This document shows, piece after piece, positions 54,185 to 62,686 of a stretch of DNA of 64,000 bases. Numbering within the stretch: position 1 is the first letter of the stretch; every line of letters starts with the position of its first letter. The stretch spans positions 372,001 through 436,000 of the forward strand of contig NZ_FXZK01000002.1 of the NCBI RefSeq assembly GCF_900184895.1, in the 5' to 3' direction. This DNA is from Flavimaricola marinus (GTDB lineage Bacteria > Pseudomonadota > Alphaproteobacteria > Rhodobacterales > Rhodobacteraceae). A program made the position numbers and the translations under genes. Under the pieces are notes generated by a model. It worked only from the letters and a program-made list of their open reading frames with translations, did not search any database and was not told the DNA's origin.

Positions 54185-56719
54185 TCAGGCGACAGTCAGC
54201 GCGGCCTTGGTGCTCGGCCAAAGGCTCTCCAACGCTTCGCTGACCTCGCGCTGCATCTGACGATCAGCGCCTGTGGCCGCCTCTTCGAGCGCTTTCAGCA
54301 GATCATGCAGCTCTGTCGCACCGAATATCGCTGCACTACCGGCAAACCGGTGCGCCTTCGTCGCGTATTCCGCGGAATCGAAATTTGGCGGTTCTGCAAG
54401 CCACGCAATGAGATCATCGCCTTCGGCAAAGAATCTGGTGCGCATCTTGGCATAGGGTTCCTCTCCCAAGGCTTCTTTGATCTCAGCTGTCTGGGTCGCG
54501 TCGATCGCGACGGTCGGTTCTTCGTCACGAACCGCCGATCTGCTTGTCTCCGAGCGCCGCAGCATCGCATCTAGGGCGGCCTTTCGAAGCGGTTTGGTCA
54601 AGACGTCCGTCATGCCGTCCGCCAGGAAATTTGCGCGGTCTTCGGCAATTGCATTCGCCGTCAGAGCAAAAATGGGCACTTGGGCATTGGGGCCGTCCCC
54701 TGCCCTGATCGCCCGCGTCGCCTCACGTCCATCCATGTTGGGCATGTTGATGTCCATCAGGATCACGTCGAACGCCGTTGATTGTGCGGCGTCGACACCT
54801 TGTTTGCCGTCATGGGCCTCGGTGACGTGATGCCCCATGGCCGACAACATTTCCCGAACGACTTGCCGGTTGATCTGATTGTCCTCGACGACAAGGATCG
54901 ACTTGTTCTCATAGTTGGATTGCGCATTTTCGGCGCTCTCGACCGCGTTTGGCCCGGGAAGATCGAAGCTCAGCCGCACCCAGAAGGTGCTTCCCTCACC
55001 ATAGACGCTTTTCGCCCCTACCTCACCGCCGAGGGCCGTCGCAAAGCGTTTTGCGATCCCGAGTCCAAGACCGGTGCCACCGGCCAAACGGGAATACGAC
55101 GCGTTCCCGGTTTGAAAGTCATCAAAGATCAGTGGCTGCGCACTTTCTTCGATGCCAATGCCCGTATCGACGATCCGAAACTCGATATCGGCCTTTTGAT
55201 CTGAACGGTTCTTGGCCTCGACGATGAGCTCGATCGTCCCGTCCTTGGTGAATTTGACTGCGTTTCCGATTAAATTCAAAAGGATCGGCTGCAATAAATC
55301 GCGGTCACTCATGATCATTGCGATCGGCTCTCCGACCCAGCGCCAGCTCAATTCGGTGTTCTGTTCCTGTGCCGGTCCGCTTTGATTGTCGATCAATTCC
55401 TGAAGAAACGCGTTCAAATCCATAATGCGGATGTCGGGCTGCAGCTTTCCGGCATCGTATCTCGTGATATCCAGAACATCCGTCACGTGGCTCATCAGCA
55501 GCCTGCCCGAAGCATCCATGTTGGCGATATAGGCGCGCTGTTTCGGGCTGACTTCGGTCTCTTGAAGTAGACTAAGATTGCCCAGCAGCCCATTCAACGG
55601 GGTTCGAATTTCATGGCTCATCACAGCCAGGAATTCCGACTTTGCCTTCTCGCCGGCAAGGGCCGCATCCCTGGCATCGATCAGATCGGCCTGAGCCTTT
55701 TCACGGGCCGATATATCCCTGAGAAACGCGATGAAGATCTCCTTGCCTCTGATCTGCGCCGTCTGGATTGCGAACTCTACAGGAAATATCTCGCCGGTGC
55801 TCCGCTTTGCCTCCAACTGCACGCGTCCATGACCAACGACACGCTTTTCACCGGTCCTGTGCATCCGATCCATACCCGCCACATGCGCATCCATGAGATG
55901 GTCCGGTATGATGACGTCCTTGATATTCTTGCCGCGGACGTCCTGAGCATCATACCCAAAGATCGCCTCGGCCGCCGCGTTGAAATCAAGGATCGCGCCG
56001 TCGCCGTCGGTTGAAATCACAGCATCAAGTGACGTCGATACGATCGTATTGATCCGCGCATTTGTTTCGCGGTTCTCGCGCTCCCGTCGCGCGATACGCG
56101 CGGTGACGCTGTTGAGGTAGAGCGCCAGCCCCGCAAGCGTGATGATCAGCAGGACGACTAGAACGGCCAGCCGAAACATGGTTGTCGAGATTTCGGATCG
56201 CCGCTGATCTGCGGACTCGGCAAAGTAGGAAAGCCCCGCATTCGACAACTGTCGCACGATGGGCCGCATCTCTGACGTTTCCGCTGCAATCCGGGCAAGC
56301 GAAGCGGTCAGCGTGGCATCATCTGCATCGATCAGAACGGCGGTATCATCCAGAAATACTTGGACCTGCTGTAGCGGAACACCGAAACGCTCAAAGGATC
56401 TCAGCGGCTCGTAGAGATCACCTTCGCGCAGGATCTTCACACGACTGTAGAAGACATCGAACTCTCTGCGGAGCTGCGCGAGCCCGACACCGTCTTGCAT
56501 GGCAGCACGGGTGAGATCCGTCTCGAATTCGAGGAACTCGACCTCGACCTGCGACAAGGTCCATTGGACGTTGTCTGACGTGGCGGTGTCGAGCAACAGA
56601 ATGTCTCTCGATACTTCTCGTGCGAGAATTCCGATTGCAAAGAAGCAGATCGTCACCGCCAGAATGGCGGAGTAGAACCAGGGGCGGCGTCTCTTGCTTC
56701 GTTTCTGACCCTCGCCCAT
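54185..56719 (-). CDS. Hybrid sensor histidine kinase (PAS-HisKA-HATPase-REC-Hpt)
   Basis: 844 residues from the ATG at 56719, with GAGG eight bases upstream. Membrane helices near 15-35 and 182-205 flank a periplasmic helical sensor. Then PAS (~220-335, ISTDGDGAILDFNAAAEAIFGY in outline), HisKA (VMSHEIRTPLNGLLGNL), HATPase (NLIGNAVKFT, DTGIGIEESA, GTGLGLGIAKRF), REC (ILVVEDNQINRQVV with acceptor Asp in VILMDINMPNMDG) and a C-terminal Hpt domain (TKAHRFAGSAAIFG). All four phosphorelay sites are intact. It is 42 bp downstream of the molybdopterin-fold gene. Confidence 0.92.
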   Translation of the reverse strand: MGEGQKRSKRRRPWFYSAILAVTICFFAIGILAREVSRDILLLDTATSDNVQWTLSQVEVEFLEFETDLTRAAMQDGVGLAQLRREFDVFYSRVKILREGDLYEPLRSFERFGVPLQQVQVFLDDTAVLIDADDATLTASLARIAAETSEMRPIVRQLSNAGLSYFAESADQRRSEISTTMFRLAVLVVLLIITLAGLALYLNSVTARIARRERENRETNARINTIVSTSLDAVISTDGDGAILDFNAAAEAIFGYDAQDVRGKNIKDVIIPDHLMDAHVAGMDRMHRTGEKRVVGHGRVQLEAKRSTGEIFPVEFAIQTAQIRGKEIFIAFLRDISAREKAQADLIDARDAALAGEKAKSEFLAVMSHEIRTPLNGLLGNLSLLQETEVSPKQRAYIANMDASGRLLMSHVTDVLDITRYDAGKLQPDIRIMDLNAFLQELIDNQSGPAQEQNTELSWRWVGEPIAMIMSDRDLLQPILLNLIGNAVKFTKDGTIELIVEAKNRSDQKADIEFRIVDTGIGIEESAQPLIFDDFQTGNASYSRLAGGTGLGLGIAKRFATALGGEVGAKSVYGEGSTFWVRLSFDLPGPNAVESAENAQSNYENKSILVVEDNQINRQVVREMLSAMGHHVTEAHDGKQGVDAAQSTAFDVILMDINMPNMDGREATRAIRAGDGPNAQVPIFALTANAIAEDRANFLADGMTDVLTKPLRKAALDAMLRRSETSRSAVRDEEPTVAIDATQTAEIKEALGEEPYAKMRTRFFAEGDDLIAWLAEPPNFDSAEYATKAHRFAGSAAIFGATELHDLLKALEEAATGADRQMQREVSEALESLWPSTKAALTVA

Positions 56720-56761
56720 AAAAAGCACCTCACAAACCGCTCGAATGGCGGCCCGTCGCTT

Positions 56762-57271
56762 TTAGTCGACTATTTCAATCCGGTCGAGTTGCCAGATGCT
56801 GCGTGAGTAGACCACTTCTGTCCGATACTCCGCCGAGGAATCGAATGGATAGACAATCCAGAGCGGCCCCTTGTCGCGAACAGACATGGGCCTACCATTC
56901 TGCTCATACGCAATGATCGGGCCACCTTCGACCGCATCCGAGACAGGGATTTCCACAGTGTAATCGTTGATCGCCGTTGCGAAGAGCATCCCATCCTCGA
57001 CCCCGATATGCTCCATCATGGCTGCCAGCGAGACCCCGACGAACGTCTGCACACCATCGGTCCAAATGGTGCTGGTCTCAACTTCGGTTGCCTCGATGTC
57101 GCGCAACATCTCCATGTCGAAGGCAAGCGCGTCATCGACATTATGGGGGAGGTCCGCCCCGCTTATCCGAAGCACCACCTCTCCTGTCGGAGCAGGCGGC
57201 GTTTCAGCCGAAATGAGCATAGGGGCGGCGATGAGGGCGGCCGTCAGCCCAAAGAATGTCGGTATGCGCAT
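56762..57271 (-). CDS. Periplasmic molybdopterin-oxidoreductase-fold protein, probable sensor partner
   Basis: 169 residues with a signal peptide (MRIPTFFGLTAALIAAPMLIS, cleaved near AETP). The body (GVQTFVGVSLAAMMEHIG, IIAYEQNGRPMSVRDKGPLWIVYPFD) resembles the SUOX-like oxidoreductase molybdopterin-binding domain, but at half the usual length and without the Cys that ligates molybdenum, so a binding or sensing role is likelier than catalysis. It is first in an operon with the hybrid kinase and response regulator, behind regulon site 4. Confidence 0.75.
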   Translation of the reverse strand: MRIPTFFGLTAALIAAPMLISAETPPAPTGEVVLRISGADLPHNVDDALAFDMEMLRDIEATEVETSTIWTDGVQTFVGVSLAAMMEHIGVEDGMLFATAINDYTVEIPVSDAVEGGPIIAYEQNGRPMSVRDKGPLWIVYPFDSSAEYRTEVVYSRSIWQLDRIEIVD

Positions 57272-57343
57272 GTTGAACTCCTAGACTTGCAAAACGACTA
57301 CCCCAATCGAAGGGCCCGCGCATGTTCAACGACGTATACCTCA

Positions 57344-57360
57344 CTATCCCTTTGTATAGG
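57344..57360. promoter_or_regulatory. Regulon site 4 upstream of the sensory operon
   Basis: CTATCCCTTTGTATAGG has the same CTAT-N8-ATAGG frame as the EPS sites and ends 72 bp before the start of the sensory operon (minus strand). A partial copy, CCTATTGGGATA, follows at about 57374. Confidence 0.62.
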
Positions 57361-57447
57361 TTCGTGACGACGGCCTATTGGGATATCCGATCAATTGCAT
57401 AGCAGGTCGGTCGTGGCCTGCCGAAATTTGGTCACGTTGCGCAACAC

Positions 57448-58779
57448 TCATATATCGAGCGTGTTGGCTTTCTCCCACTCACTGAAATGCGACGTGAAAT
57501 CGTTCCACTCCTGATGTTTCAAATTCAGAAATGCCTGCGCGAAATCGTCACCCATCGACGCTTTCAATCCCTTGTCCTTATTGAATGCCCTTAGCGCATC
57601 CAGCATGTTCAACGGCAGCTTTGGAGCACCGCGCACCTTGTGACCTTCGGCATACATGTCGATATCGTATCGCTTTCCCGGATCGGCGTTCGTGCGAATG
57701 CCGTCCAGCCCCGCCGCGATGATGACGGCCTGCAAAAGATACGGATTTGCCGCCCCGTCTGGAAGGCGAAGTTCAAATCGACCCGGCCCCGGCACGCGCA
57801 CCATGTGTGTCCGGTTGTTTCCCGTCCATGTGACGGTGTTGGGCGCCCAGCTGGCGCCGGAGACGGTGCGCGGCGCGTTGATCCGCTTGTAGCTGTTGAC
57901 CGTCGGATTGGTGATCGCTGCCATTCCGGTCGCATGGGTCATGATCCCGCCAAGGAAAGCGCGTCCCTGCTCGGAAAGACCGAGCTCGCCGGCTGGCCCC
58001 TCACCCTTGTCCGTGGCGAAAACATTGGTCTTTGCGGCTTCGCCCGGTGCGTCCCAGACGGAGACGTGCACGTGGCAGCCGTTGCCGGTGAGGCCTTCGA
58101 TGGGTTTCGGCATGAACGTCGCGCGCAATCCGTGCTTTTCGGCGACGGATTTGGCCATGAACTTGAAGAAGCTGTGTTTGTCGGCCGTGGCCAGGACATC
58201 GTCGAATTCCCAGTTCATCTCGAACTGGCCGTTCGCGTCTTCGTGGTCGTTCTGGTAGGGTCCCCAGCCGAGCTCCAGCATGTAGTCGCAGATCTCGCGG
58301 ACCACATCGTAGCGGCGCATCACCGCTTGCTGATCGTAGCAAGGCTTGGCGGCTGTGTCGTATTCGTCCGAGATTTGCGACCCGTCTGGTGTCAGCAAAA
58401 AGAACTCCGCTTCGACGCCGGTCTTGACGTGAAGCCCCAAGGCGGCGGCGTCTTTTATCTGCTGTCTCAGCACGTTACGCGGCGCTTGGGCGACGTCTTC
58501 GCCTTCCATCACGCAGTTGCTGGCGACCCAAGCGACCTCGGGTTTCCACGGTAACTGGATCACCGAGGACGGGTCTGGCACGGCCAGCATATCGGGATGG
58601 GCCGGGGTCATATCGAGCCAGGTGGCGAAGCCCGCAAAGCCCGCGCCGTCGGCTTGCATGTCGGAAATCGCCTGTGCGGGGACCAGTTTGGCCCGTTGCC
58701 CCCCGAACAGATCGGTGAACGAAATCATGAAATATTTGACGCCGCGTTCGGCTGCGTAGCTGGCCAGATCAAGGGTCAT
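57448..58779 (-). CDS. glnT: Type III-like glutamine synthetase family (GlnT/GmaS)
   Basis: 443 residues. RGVKYFMISFTDLFGGQRAKLVP at the start, VEAEFFLL and NDHEDANGQFEMNW metal-ligand regions, GNGCHVHVSVWD, and NSYKRINAPRTVSGASWAPNTVTW with RFELRLPDGAANPYL near the end are the GS fold. Members of this branch are ammonia ligases (GlnT) or gamma-glutamylmethylamide synthetases (GmaS). Location behind three glutamate-synthase-like genes occurs for both. The lack of an adjacent dehydrogenase gene set leaves the choice open. Confidence 0.85.
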   Translation of the reverse strand: MTLDLASYAAERGVKYFMISFTDLFGGQRAKLVPAQAISDMQADGAGFAGFATWLDMTPAHPDMLAVPDPSSVIQLPWKPEVAWVASNCVMEGEDVAQAPRNVLRQQIKDAAALGLHVKTGVEAEFFLLTPDGSQISDEYDTAAKPCYDQQAVMRRYDVVREICDYMLELGWGPYQNDHEDANGQFEMNWEFDDVLATADKHSFFKFMAKSVAEKHGLRATFMPKPIEGLTGNGCHVHVSVWDAPGEAAKTNVFATDKGEGPAGELGLSEQGRAFLGGIMTHATGMAAITNPTVNSYKRINAPRTVSGASWAPNTVTWTGNNRTHMVRVPGPGRFELRLPDGAANPYLLQAVIIAAGLDGIRTNADPGKRYDIDMYAEGHKVRGAPKLPLNMLDALRAFNKDKGLKASMGDDFAQAFLNLKHQEWNDFTSHFSEWEKANTLDI

Positions 58780-58820
58780 GGGCTCTCCTTTTTCGGTGTC
58801 AAATTCGGGTTTTGCGTTTT

Positions 58821-58870
58821 GGATAATGCGTCGTTCTGCCGTCGGTATCGCGTCGGTGTCATTTGTCGGT
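58821..58870. repeat. Dispersed repeat copy B with phased GTCGGT units
   Basis: 58821-58864 matches 9895-9938 at 40 of 44 positions. GTCGTT at 58830 and GTCGGT at 58841 and 58852 are 11 bp apart, with another at 58865. It lies in the 96-bp gap between the glutamate-synthase-like gene and the glutamine synthetase gene. Confidence 0.7.
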
Positions 58871-58875
58871 TTCGC

Positions 58876-60219
58876 CTAGTAGCCGCCGCCCGGTTTGCCG
58901 GGATACCACTCGGTTCCGGCCAGCGGCACCTGCGCCATTGCGGCGGCTTCGACCGTCAGGGCGCAAAGGTCCTCTGGCTCCAGATTGTGCAGATGATTGT
59001 GACCGCAGGCCCGCGCGATGGTTTGCGCCTCCAGTGTCATCACCTTGAGGTAGTTTCGCAAGCGTCGCCCGCCCTCGATGGGATCGAGCCGTGATGCGAG
59101 CAACGGGTCCTGCGTGGTGATCCCGGCCGGGTCGCGCCCCTCGTGCCAATCGTCGTAGGCACCTGTGGTGGTGCCAAGCGCCTGATACTCGGCCTCCCAT
59201 TTGGGGTCGTTGTCCCCGAGAGCGACAAGCGCCGCCGTTCCGATGGAGACCGCGTCCGCTCCGAGCGCCAAGGCCTTGGCCACGTCCGCCCCAGTGCGGA
59301 TGCCGCCGGAGACGACAAGTTGCACCTCGCGGTGCATTCCCAGATCCTGAAGCGCCCGAACTGCGGGCCGGATGCAGGCCAGCGTCGGCAGGCCGACGTT
59401 CTCGATGAAGACGTCCTGCGTCGCCGCCGTGCCGCCCTGCATCCCGTCGAGCACGACCACATCGGCCCCGGCCTTGACCGCAAGTGCTGTGTCGAAATAG
59501 GGCCGCGAGCCTGCGACCTTAACGTAGATCGGCACCCGCCAGCCGGTGATCTCGCGCAATTCGAGGATCTTGATCTCGAGATCGTCTGGTCCTGTCCAGT
59601 CGGGATGCCGACACGCGGAACGCTGGTCGATGCCTTTGGGCAGGGTGCGCATCTCGGCCACCCTGTCGGAGATCTTTTGCCCCAGAAGCATTCCTCCGCC
59701 GCCCGGCTTGGCCCCCTGCCCGACCACGATTTCAATGGCGTCGGCGCGGCGCAGATCGTCCGGGTTCATCCCGTAGCGCGACGGCAGATATTGATAGACG
59801 AGCTTGGTCGAATGCCCCCGCTCTTCGGGGGTCATCCCGCCGTCGCCCGTGGTGGTCGAGGTGCCTGCCGCCGATGCGCCGCGCCCCAGCGCCTCTTTGG
59901 CCTGAGCCGACAGAGCGCCGAAGCTCATGCCCGCGATGGTGATCGGGATGTCGAGGGTGATCGGGTTCTTGGCGAACCGTGTTCCCAGCGTGACCGAAGT
60001 ATCGCACCGCTCCCTGTAGCCTTCGAGCGGATAGCGCGAAATTGACGCGCCGAGGAACAGGAGGTCGTCAAAGTGTGGAACTTTGCGTTTTGCGCCGCCG
60101 CCGCGAATGTCGTAGATGCCTGTCGCCGCAGCCCGCCTGATCTCGGCGTTCACCGGATTGGTGAAGGTCGCCGACTGGATCGGAGCGGTGCGTGGGGCCT
60201 CTTTGTCAGAAGTGCTCAT
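58876..60219 (-). CDS. Glutamate synthase-like FMN subunit (GlxD/MgsC-type)
   Basis: 447 residues; the start MSTSDKEAPRTAPIQSATFT is chosen at 60219, and a longer frame into the upstream gene is rejected. The FMN TIM-barrel of glutamate synthase is seen in PITIAGMSFGALSAQAKEALGRGA in outline, VGQGAKPGGGG, VVVLDGMQGGTAATQ and LVVSGGIRTGADVAKALALGADAVSIGTAALVALG in outline. With the two upstream subunits it should form a three-part enzyme that transfers glutamine-derived nitrogen, or methylamine in N-methylglutamate synthase. Stop is 96 bp before the GS gene. Confidence 0.88.
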   Translation of the reverse strand: MSTSDKEAPRTAPIQSATFTNPVNAEIRRAAATGIYDIRGGGAKRKVPHFDDLLFLGASISRYPLEGYRERCDTSVTLGTRFAKNPITLDIPITIAGMSFGALSAQAKEALGRGASAAGTSTTTGDGGMTPEERGHSTKLVYQYLPSRYGMNPDDLRRADAIEIVVGQGAKPGGGGMLLGQKISDRVAEMRTLPKGIDQRSACRHPDWTGPDDLEIKILELREITGWRVPIYVKVAGSRPYFDTALAVKAGADVVVLDGMQGGTAATQDVFIENVGLPTLACIRPAVRALQDLGMHREVQLVVSGGIRTGADVAKALALGADAVSIGTAALVALGDNDPKWEAEYQALGTTTGAYDDWHEGRDPAGITTQDPLLASRLDPIEGGRRLRNYLKVMTLEAQTIARACGHNHLHNLEPEDLCALTVEAAAMAQVPLAGTEWYPGKPGGGY

Positions 60220-60229
60220 GGGGTGATCC

Positions 60230-60913
60230 TCAATAGGCCGCGGCGTTGTCGATATCGAAGGTGTAGAGCTTGCGGGCAGAGCCGTAGCGCCGGAACTCTT
60301 CTGGTTTGGCATCGCTGCCGGCCCGCTCGAGCAGATCGGCGAGGATGGCCAGATGCTCGGGCCGCATCTCTTTCTCGATACAGTCAGACCCGAGGCTTTT
60401 GACGCTTCCCCGCACAAAGAGCCGCGCCTCGTAGAGCGAGTCCCCCAGCGCCTCGCCCGCGTCGCCGCAGACCACAAGATTGCCCACCTGCGCCATGAAG
60501 GCCGACATATGCCCGATATTGCCATGCACGACGATGTCGATCCCCTTCATCGATATGCCACAGCGGGACGATGCGTTGCCCTTGATGACAAGAAGGCCCC
60601 CACGCCCGGTGGCCCCAGCGTATTGACTGGCGTCGCCGTCGATCACCACGGTACCGGACATCATGTTTTCCGCGACCCCCGGCCCCACGGAGCCTGTGAC
60701 GTGGATCGCGGCCTGCTTGTTCATCCCCGCGCAGTAATAGCCCGTATGCCCCCGCACGGTGACCTCGATGGGGGCATCCAGCCCGCAGGCCACCGCATGG
60801 CTGCCGCGCGGGTTGAGGATTTCCCAAGCGGTCTGATTGTCTGCACCTGTCTGCGCTTGCAGCGTTTCGTTCATCTCGCGCAGCGGCGTGGTGGCAAGGT
60901 CGATCTGCTGCAT
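60230..60913 (-). CDS. Glutamate synthase-like GXGXG subunit (GlxC/MgsB-type)
   Basis: 227 residues from the ATG at 60911-60913. It is the right-handed beta-helix GXGXG domain that forms the C-terminus of large glutamate synthase subunits: SVGPGVAENMMSGTVVIDGDASQYAGATGRGG in outline, KGNASSRCGISMKGIDIVVHGN, and AGEALGDSLYEARLFVRGSV. A one-base gap from the upstream amidotransferase stop implies coupling. Confidence 0.9.
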   Translation of the reverse strand: MQQIDLATTPLREMNETLQAQTGADNQTAWEILNPRGSHAVACGLDAPIEVTVRGHTGYYCAGMNKQAAIHVTGSVGPGVAENMMSGTVVIDGDASQYAGATGRGGLLVIKGNASSRCGISMKGIDIVVHGNIGHMSAFMAQVGNLVVCGDAGEALGDSLYEARLFVRGSVKSLGSDCIEKEMRPEHLAILADLLERAGSDAKPEEFRRYGSARKLYTFDIDNAAAY

Positions 60914-60914
60914 C

Positions 60915-61820
60915 TTAATGGCTCCAGAAATAGACGGTCGCGGGTTCCGGTTCCCAGACGCGGGCCGCCTCGATCCCGGGCAGGCCCACCATCGCCCGGT
61001 ATTCGGATCCGAACGCCACGTATTGATCCGTTTCGGCCAATACGGCCGGTTTGCAGGCAATGGGATCGCGGACCACGCCGAACCCCTCTTTTGTGCCGAC
61101 GACAAATGTAAAGAAGCCGTCCAGATCGGTGAGCGAGGCCTCGAGGGCCTCGCCCAGGGTCGCGCCGTTCTGCATCTTCCAAGTGAGGTAGGCGGCGCCG
61201 ACCTCGGTGTCGTTCTCGCTCTCGATCCGCACTCCGTCGCGCCGCAGCTTGCGCCGCAGGTTGTTGTGGTTGGACAAGGAGCCGTTGTGCACGAGGCATT
61301 GGTCCGGCCCTGTCGAAAACGGATGCGCCCCTTGGGTGGTGACGGCGGATTCTGTGGCCATCCGGGTGTGCCCGATGCCGTGGGTGCCTGCCATCTTCGA
61401 CAAGGCAAACCGCGCGGCGACATCCTGCGGAAGGCCGACTTCCTTGTAGATCTCGATGGCGTTTCCGTCGCTCATCACCCGGATCTGACCGGGCCGGCCG
61501 GCGATGACTGCGCGGGCCGCCGCTGCCTGACCGGCGGGCAAGATCACGACGGCGTGGCTGTCCTTGCGGTGCAGGTCGACGGACACGCCGAGCGCGGTGG
61601 ACAGGTCTGCCGCCAAAGTGGCGAAGTCGTCGTCGGGCGCGTCTGACTGGATCGTGAGCTTGGCCAAACCGTCCTGTTCGGCCCCGTAGATCGCGATTCC
61701 CGCACTGTCTGGCCCACGATCCGTCATCGTGATGAGCATGTCGGTCAATAGCGCGCCGAGTTGAGGTTCAAGAGATTTGTCTTTGAGAAATAGCCCGACG
61801 ATGCCGCACATGGTTCTCAC
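60915..61820 (-). CDS. Glutamate synthase-like class II amidotransferase subunit (GlxB/MgsA-type)
   Basis: 301 residues. The N-terminal nucleophile Cys follows the start: MRTMCGIVGLF, so two or three residues are removed or a second Met at 61811 is the true start. Glutaminase landmarks are HTRMATESAVTTQGAHPF and VHNGSLSNHNNLRRKL. First gene of the four-gene operon. A candidate operator lies 57 bp upstream at 61877-61895. Confidence 0.9.
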   Translation of the reverse strand: MRTMCGIVGLFLKDKSLEPQLGALLTDMLITMTDRGPDSAGIAIYGAEQDGLAKLTIQSDAPDDDFATLAADLSTALGVSVDLHRKDSHAVVILPAGQAAAARAVIAGRPGQIRVMSDGNAIEIYKEVGLPQDVAARFALSKMAGTHGIGHTRMATESAVTTQGAHPFSTGPDQCLVHNGSLSNHNNLRRKLRRDGVRIESENDTEVGAAYLTWKMQNGATLGEALEASLTDLDGFFTFVVGTKEGFGVVRDPIACKPAVLAETDQYVAFGSEYRAMVGLPGIEAARVWEPEPATVYFWSH

Positions 61821-61876
61821 ACCTTTCCGAACGTTGTCGGGAAAAGTGTAGCACCGTGATTTGCGACACTAAACCC

Positions 61877-61895
61877 CTAGGAATAATTTTTTCCC
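61877..61895. promoter_or_regulatory. Candidate operator of the glx/mgs-like operon
   Basis: CTAGGAATAATTTTTTCCC is an AT-rich dyad with TAGGAA/TTCCC ends. The same TAGGAA plus AT-rich core recurs at 62666-62680 upstream of the XRE-cupin gene, in the opposite orientation. Both precede genes of this locus. Confidence 0.45.
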
Positions 61896-61945
61896 ACAGG
61901 GCAATTATCCACTCGGATTCAACGGTCCGGAGTCAGCCCCCTGCC

Positions 61946-62569
61946 TTACGGCGTTTGCGGATAGGAGATGATCGAGAGATACCGGGCGGGAAGTTTTTGC
62001 AGCACTTCCGGTCCGTGCGGTGCATCGGCGTCAAAGAAGAGCGTGTCGCCCGGCATCAAGACGTAAAGGCTGTCGGAGTGCCGATAGACGACTTCGCCTT
62101 CCAGCATGTAGATCGTTTCGATCCCGCCGTGCTGAAACGCAGGGAAGATATCCGATTCCGCAGTAAGGGTGATCAGGTAGGGCTCGACCATCACGCCACT
62201 GGCATTGGCGCCGATATGGCCCAGCAACGTATAGTGATGTCCGGCTCGCGTGCCCTGCCGCTCGATCTCGACACCTTCACCCGCCTTGGTATGAACCGCC
62301 TGCCGGTGCTCTTCAAACCGGCGAAAGAAAGCCGTAAGCGGAACGCTTAGCGCATGGGCAAGCGTTTGCAGGGTGGTCAGGGAGGCAGAGGTATTGCCGT
62401 TCTCGATCTTTGACAGCATCCCAATCGACAGCCCCGTGAGGTTCGCCAGTTCGGCCACGGTCATCGCCTGCTGCAATCGGTAGGCCCGGACTTCACGTCC
62501 GATGGCGACTTCGAGCACTTTCTCGCGCTCTTCGGTCTGCTTGTGGGGATCCTGCTTCAATTTAACCAA
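61946..62569 (-). CDS. XRE-family regulator with C-terminal cupin
   Basis: 207 residues. HTH at ~25-80 (LQQAMTVAELANLTGLSIGMLSKIENGNTSASL in outline) and a cupin at ~125-200 (IETIYMLEGEVVYRHSDSLYVLMPGDTLFFDADAPHGPE in outline). Such regulators usually control neighbouring amine or amino-acid catabolic genes, with the cupin binding the effector. It is upstream of and codirectional with the glx/mgs-like operon (125-bp gap). The candidate operators on both sides support auto- and cross-regulation; untested. Confidence 0.88.
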   Translation of the reverse strand: MVKLKQDPHKQTEEREKVLEVAIGREVRAYRLQQAMTVAELANLTGLSIGMLSKIENGNTSASLTTLQTLAHALSVPLTAFFRRFEEHRQAVHTKAGEGVEIERQGTRAGHHYTLLGHIGANASGVMVEPYLITLTAESDIFPAFQHGGIETIYMLEGEVVYRHSDSLYVLMPGDTLFFDADAPHGPEVLQKLPARYLSIISYPQTP

Positions 62570-62665
62570 GGGTCGGCACTCACTTCGCTACATCGATAAT
62601 CACTTCAACTGTCTTTCTCACTTTGTCCGGTTTCCGGCCTGTCGTCCGCAGCGGCGGAACCTCCC

Positions 62666-62680
62666 GGAATAATTTCCTAG
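62666..62680. promoter_or_regulatory. Candidate operator near the XRE-cupin gene
   Basis: GGAATAATTTCCTAG is an AT-rich near-palindrome (GGAA...TTCC) 97 bp upstream of the XRE-cupin start, sharing TTCCTAG with the reverse complement of the site at 61877. Confidence 0.4.
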
Positions 62681-62686
62681 CGCGAC

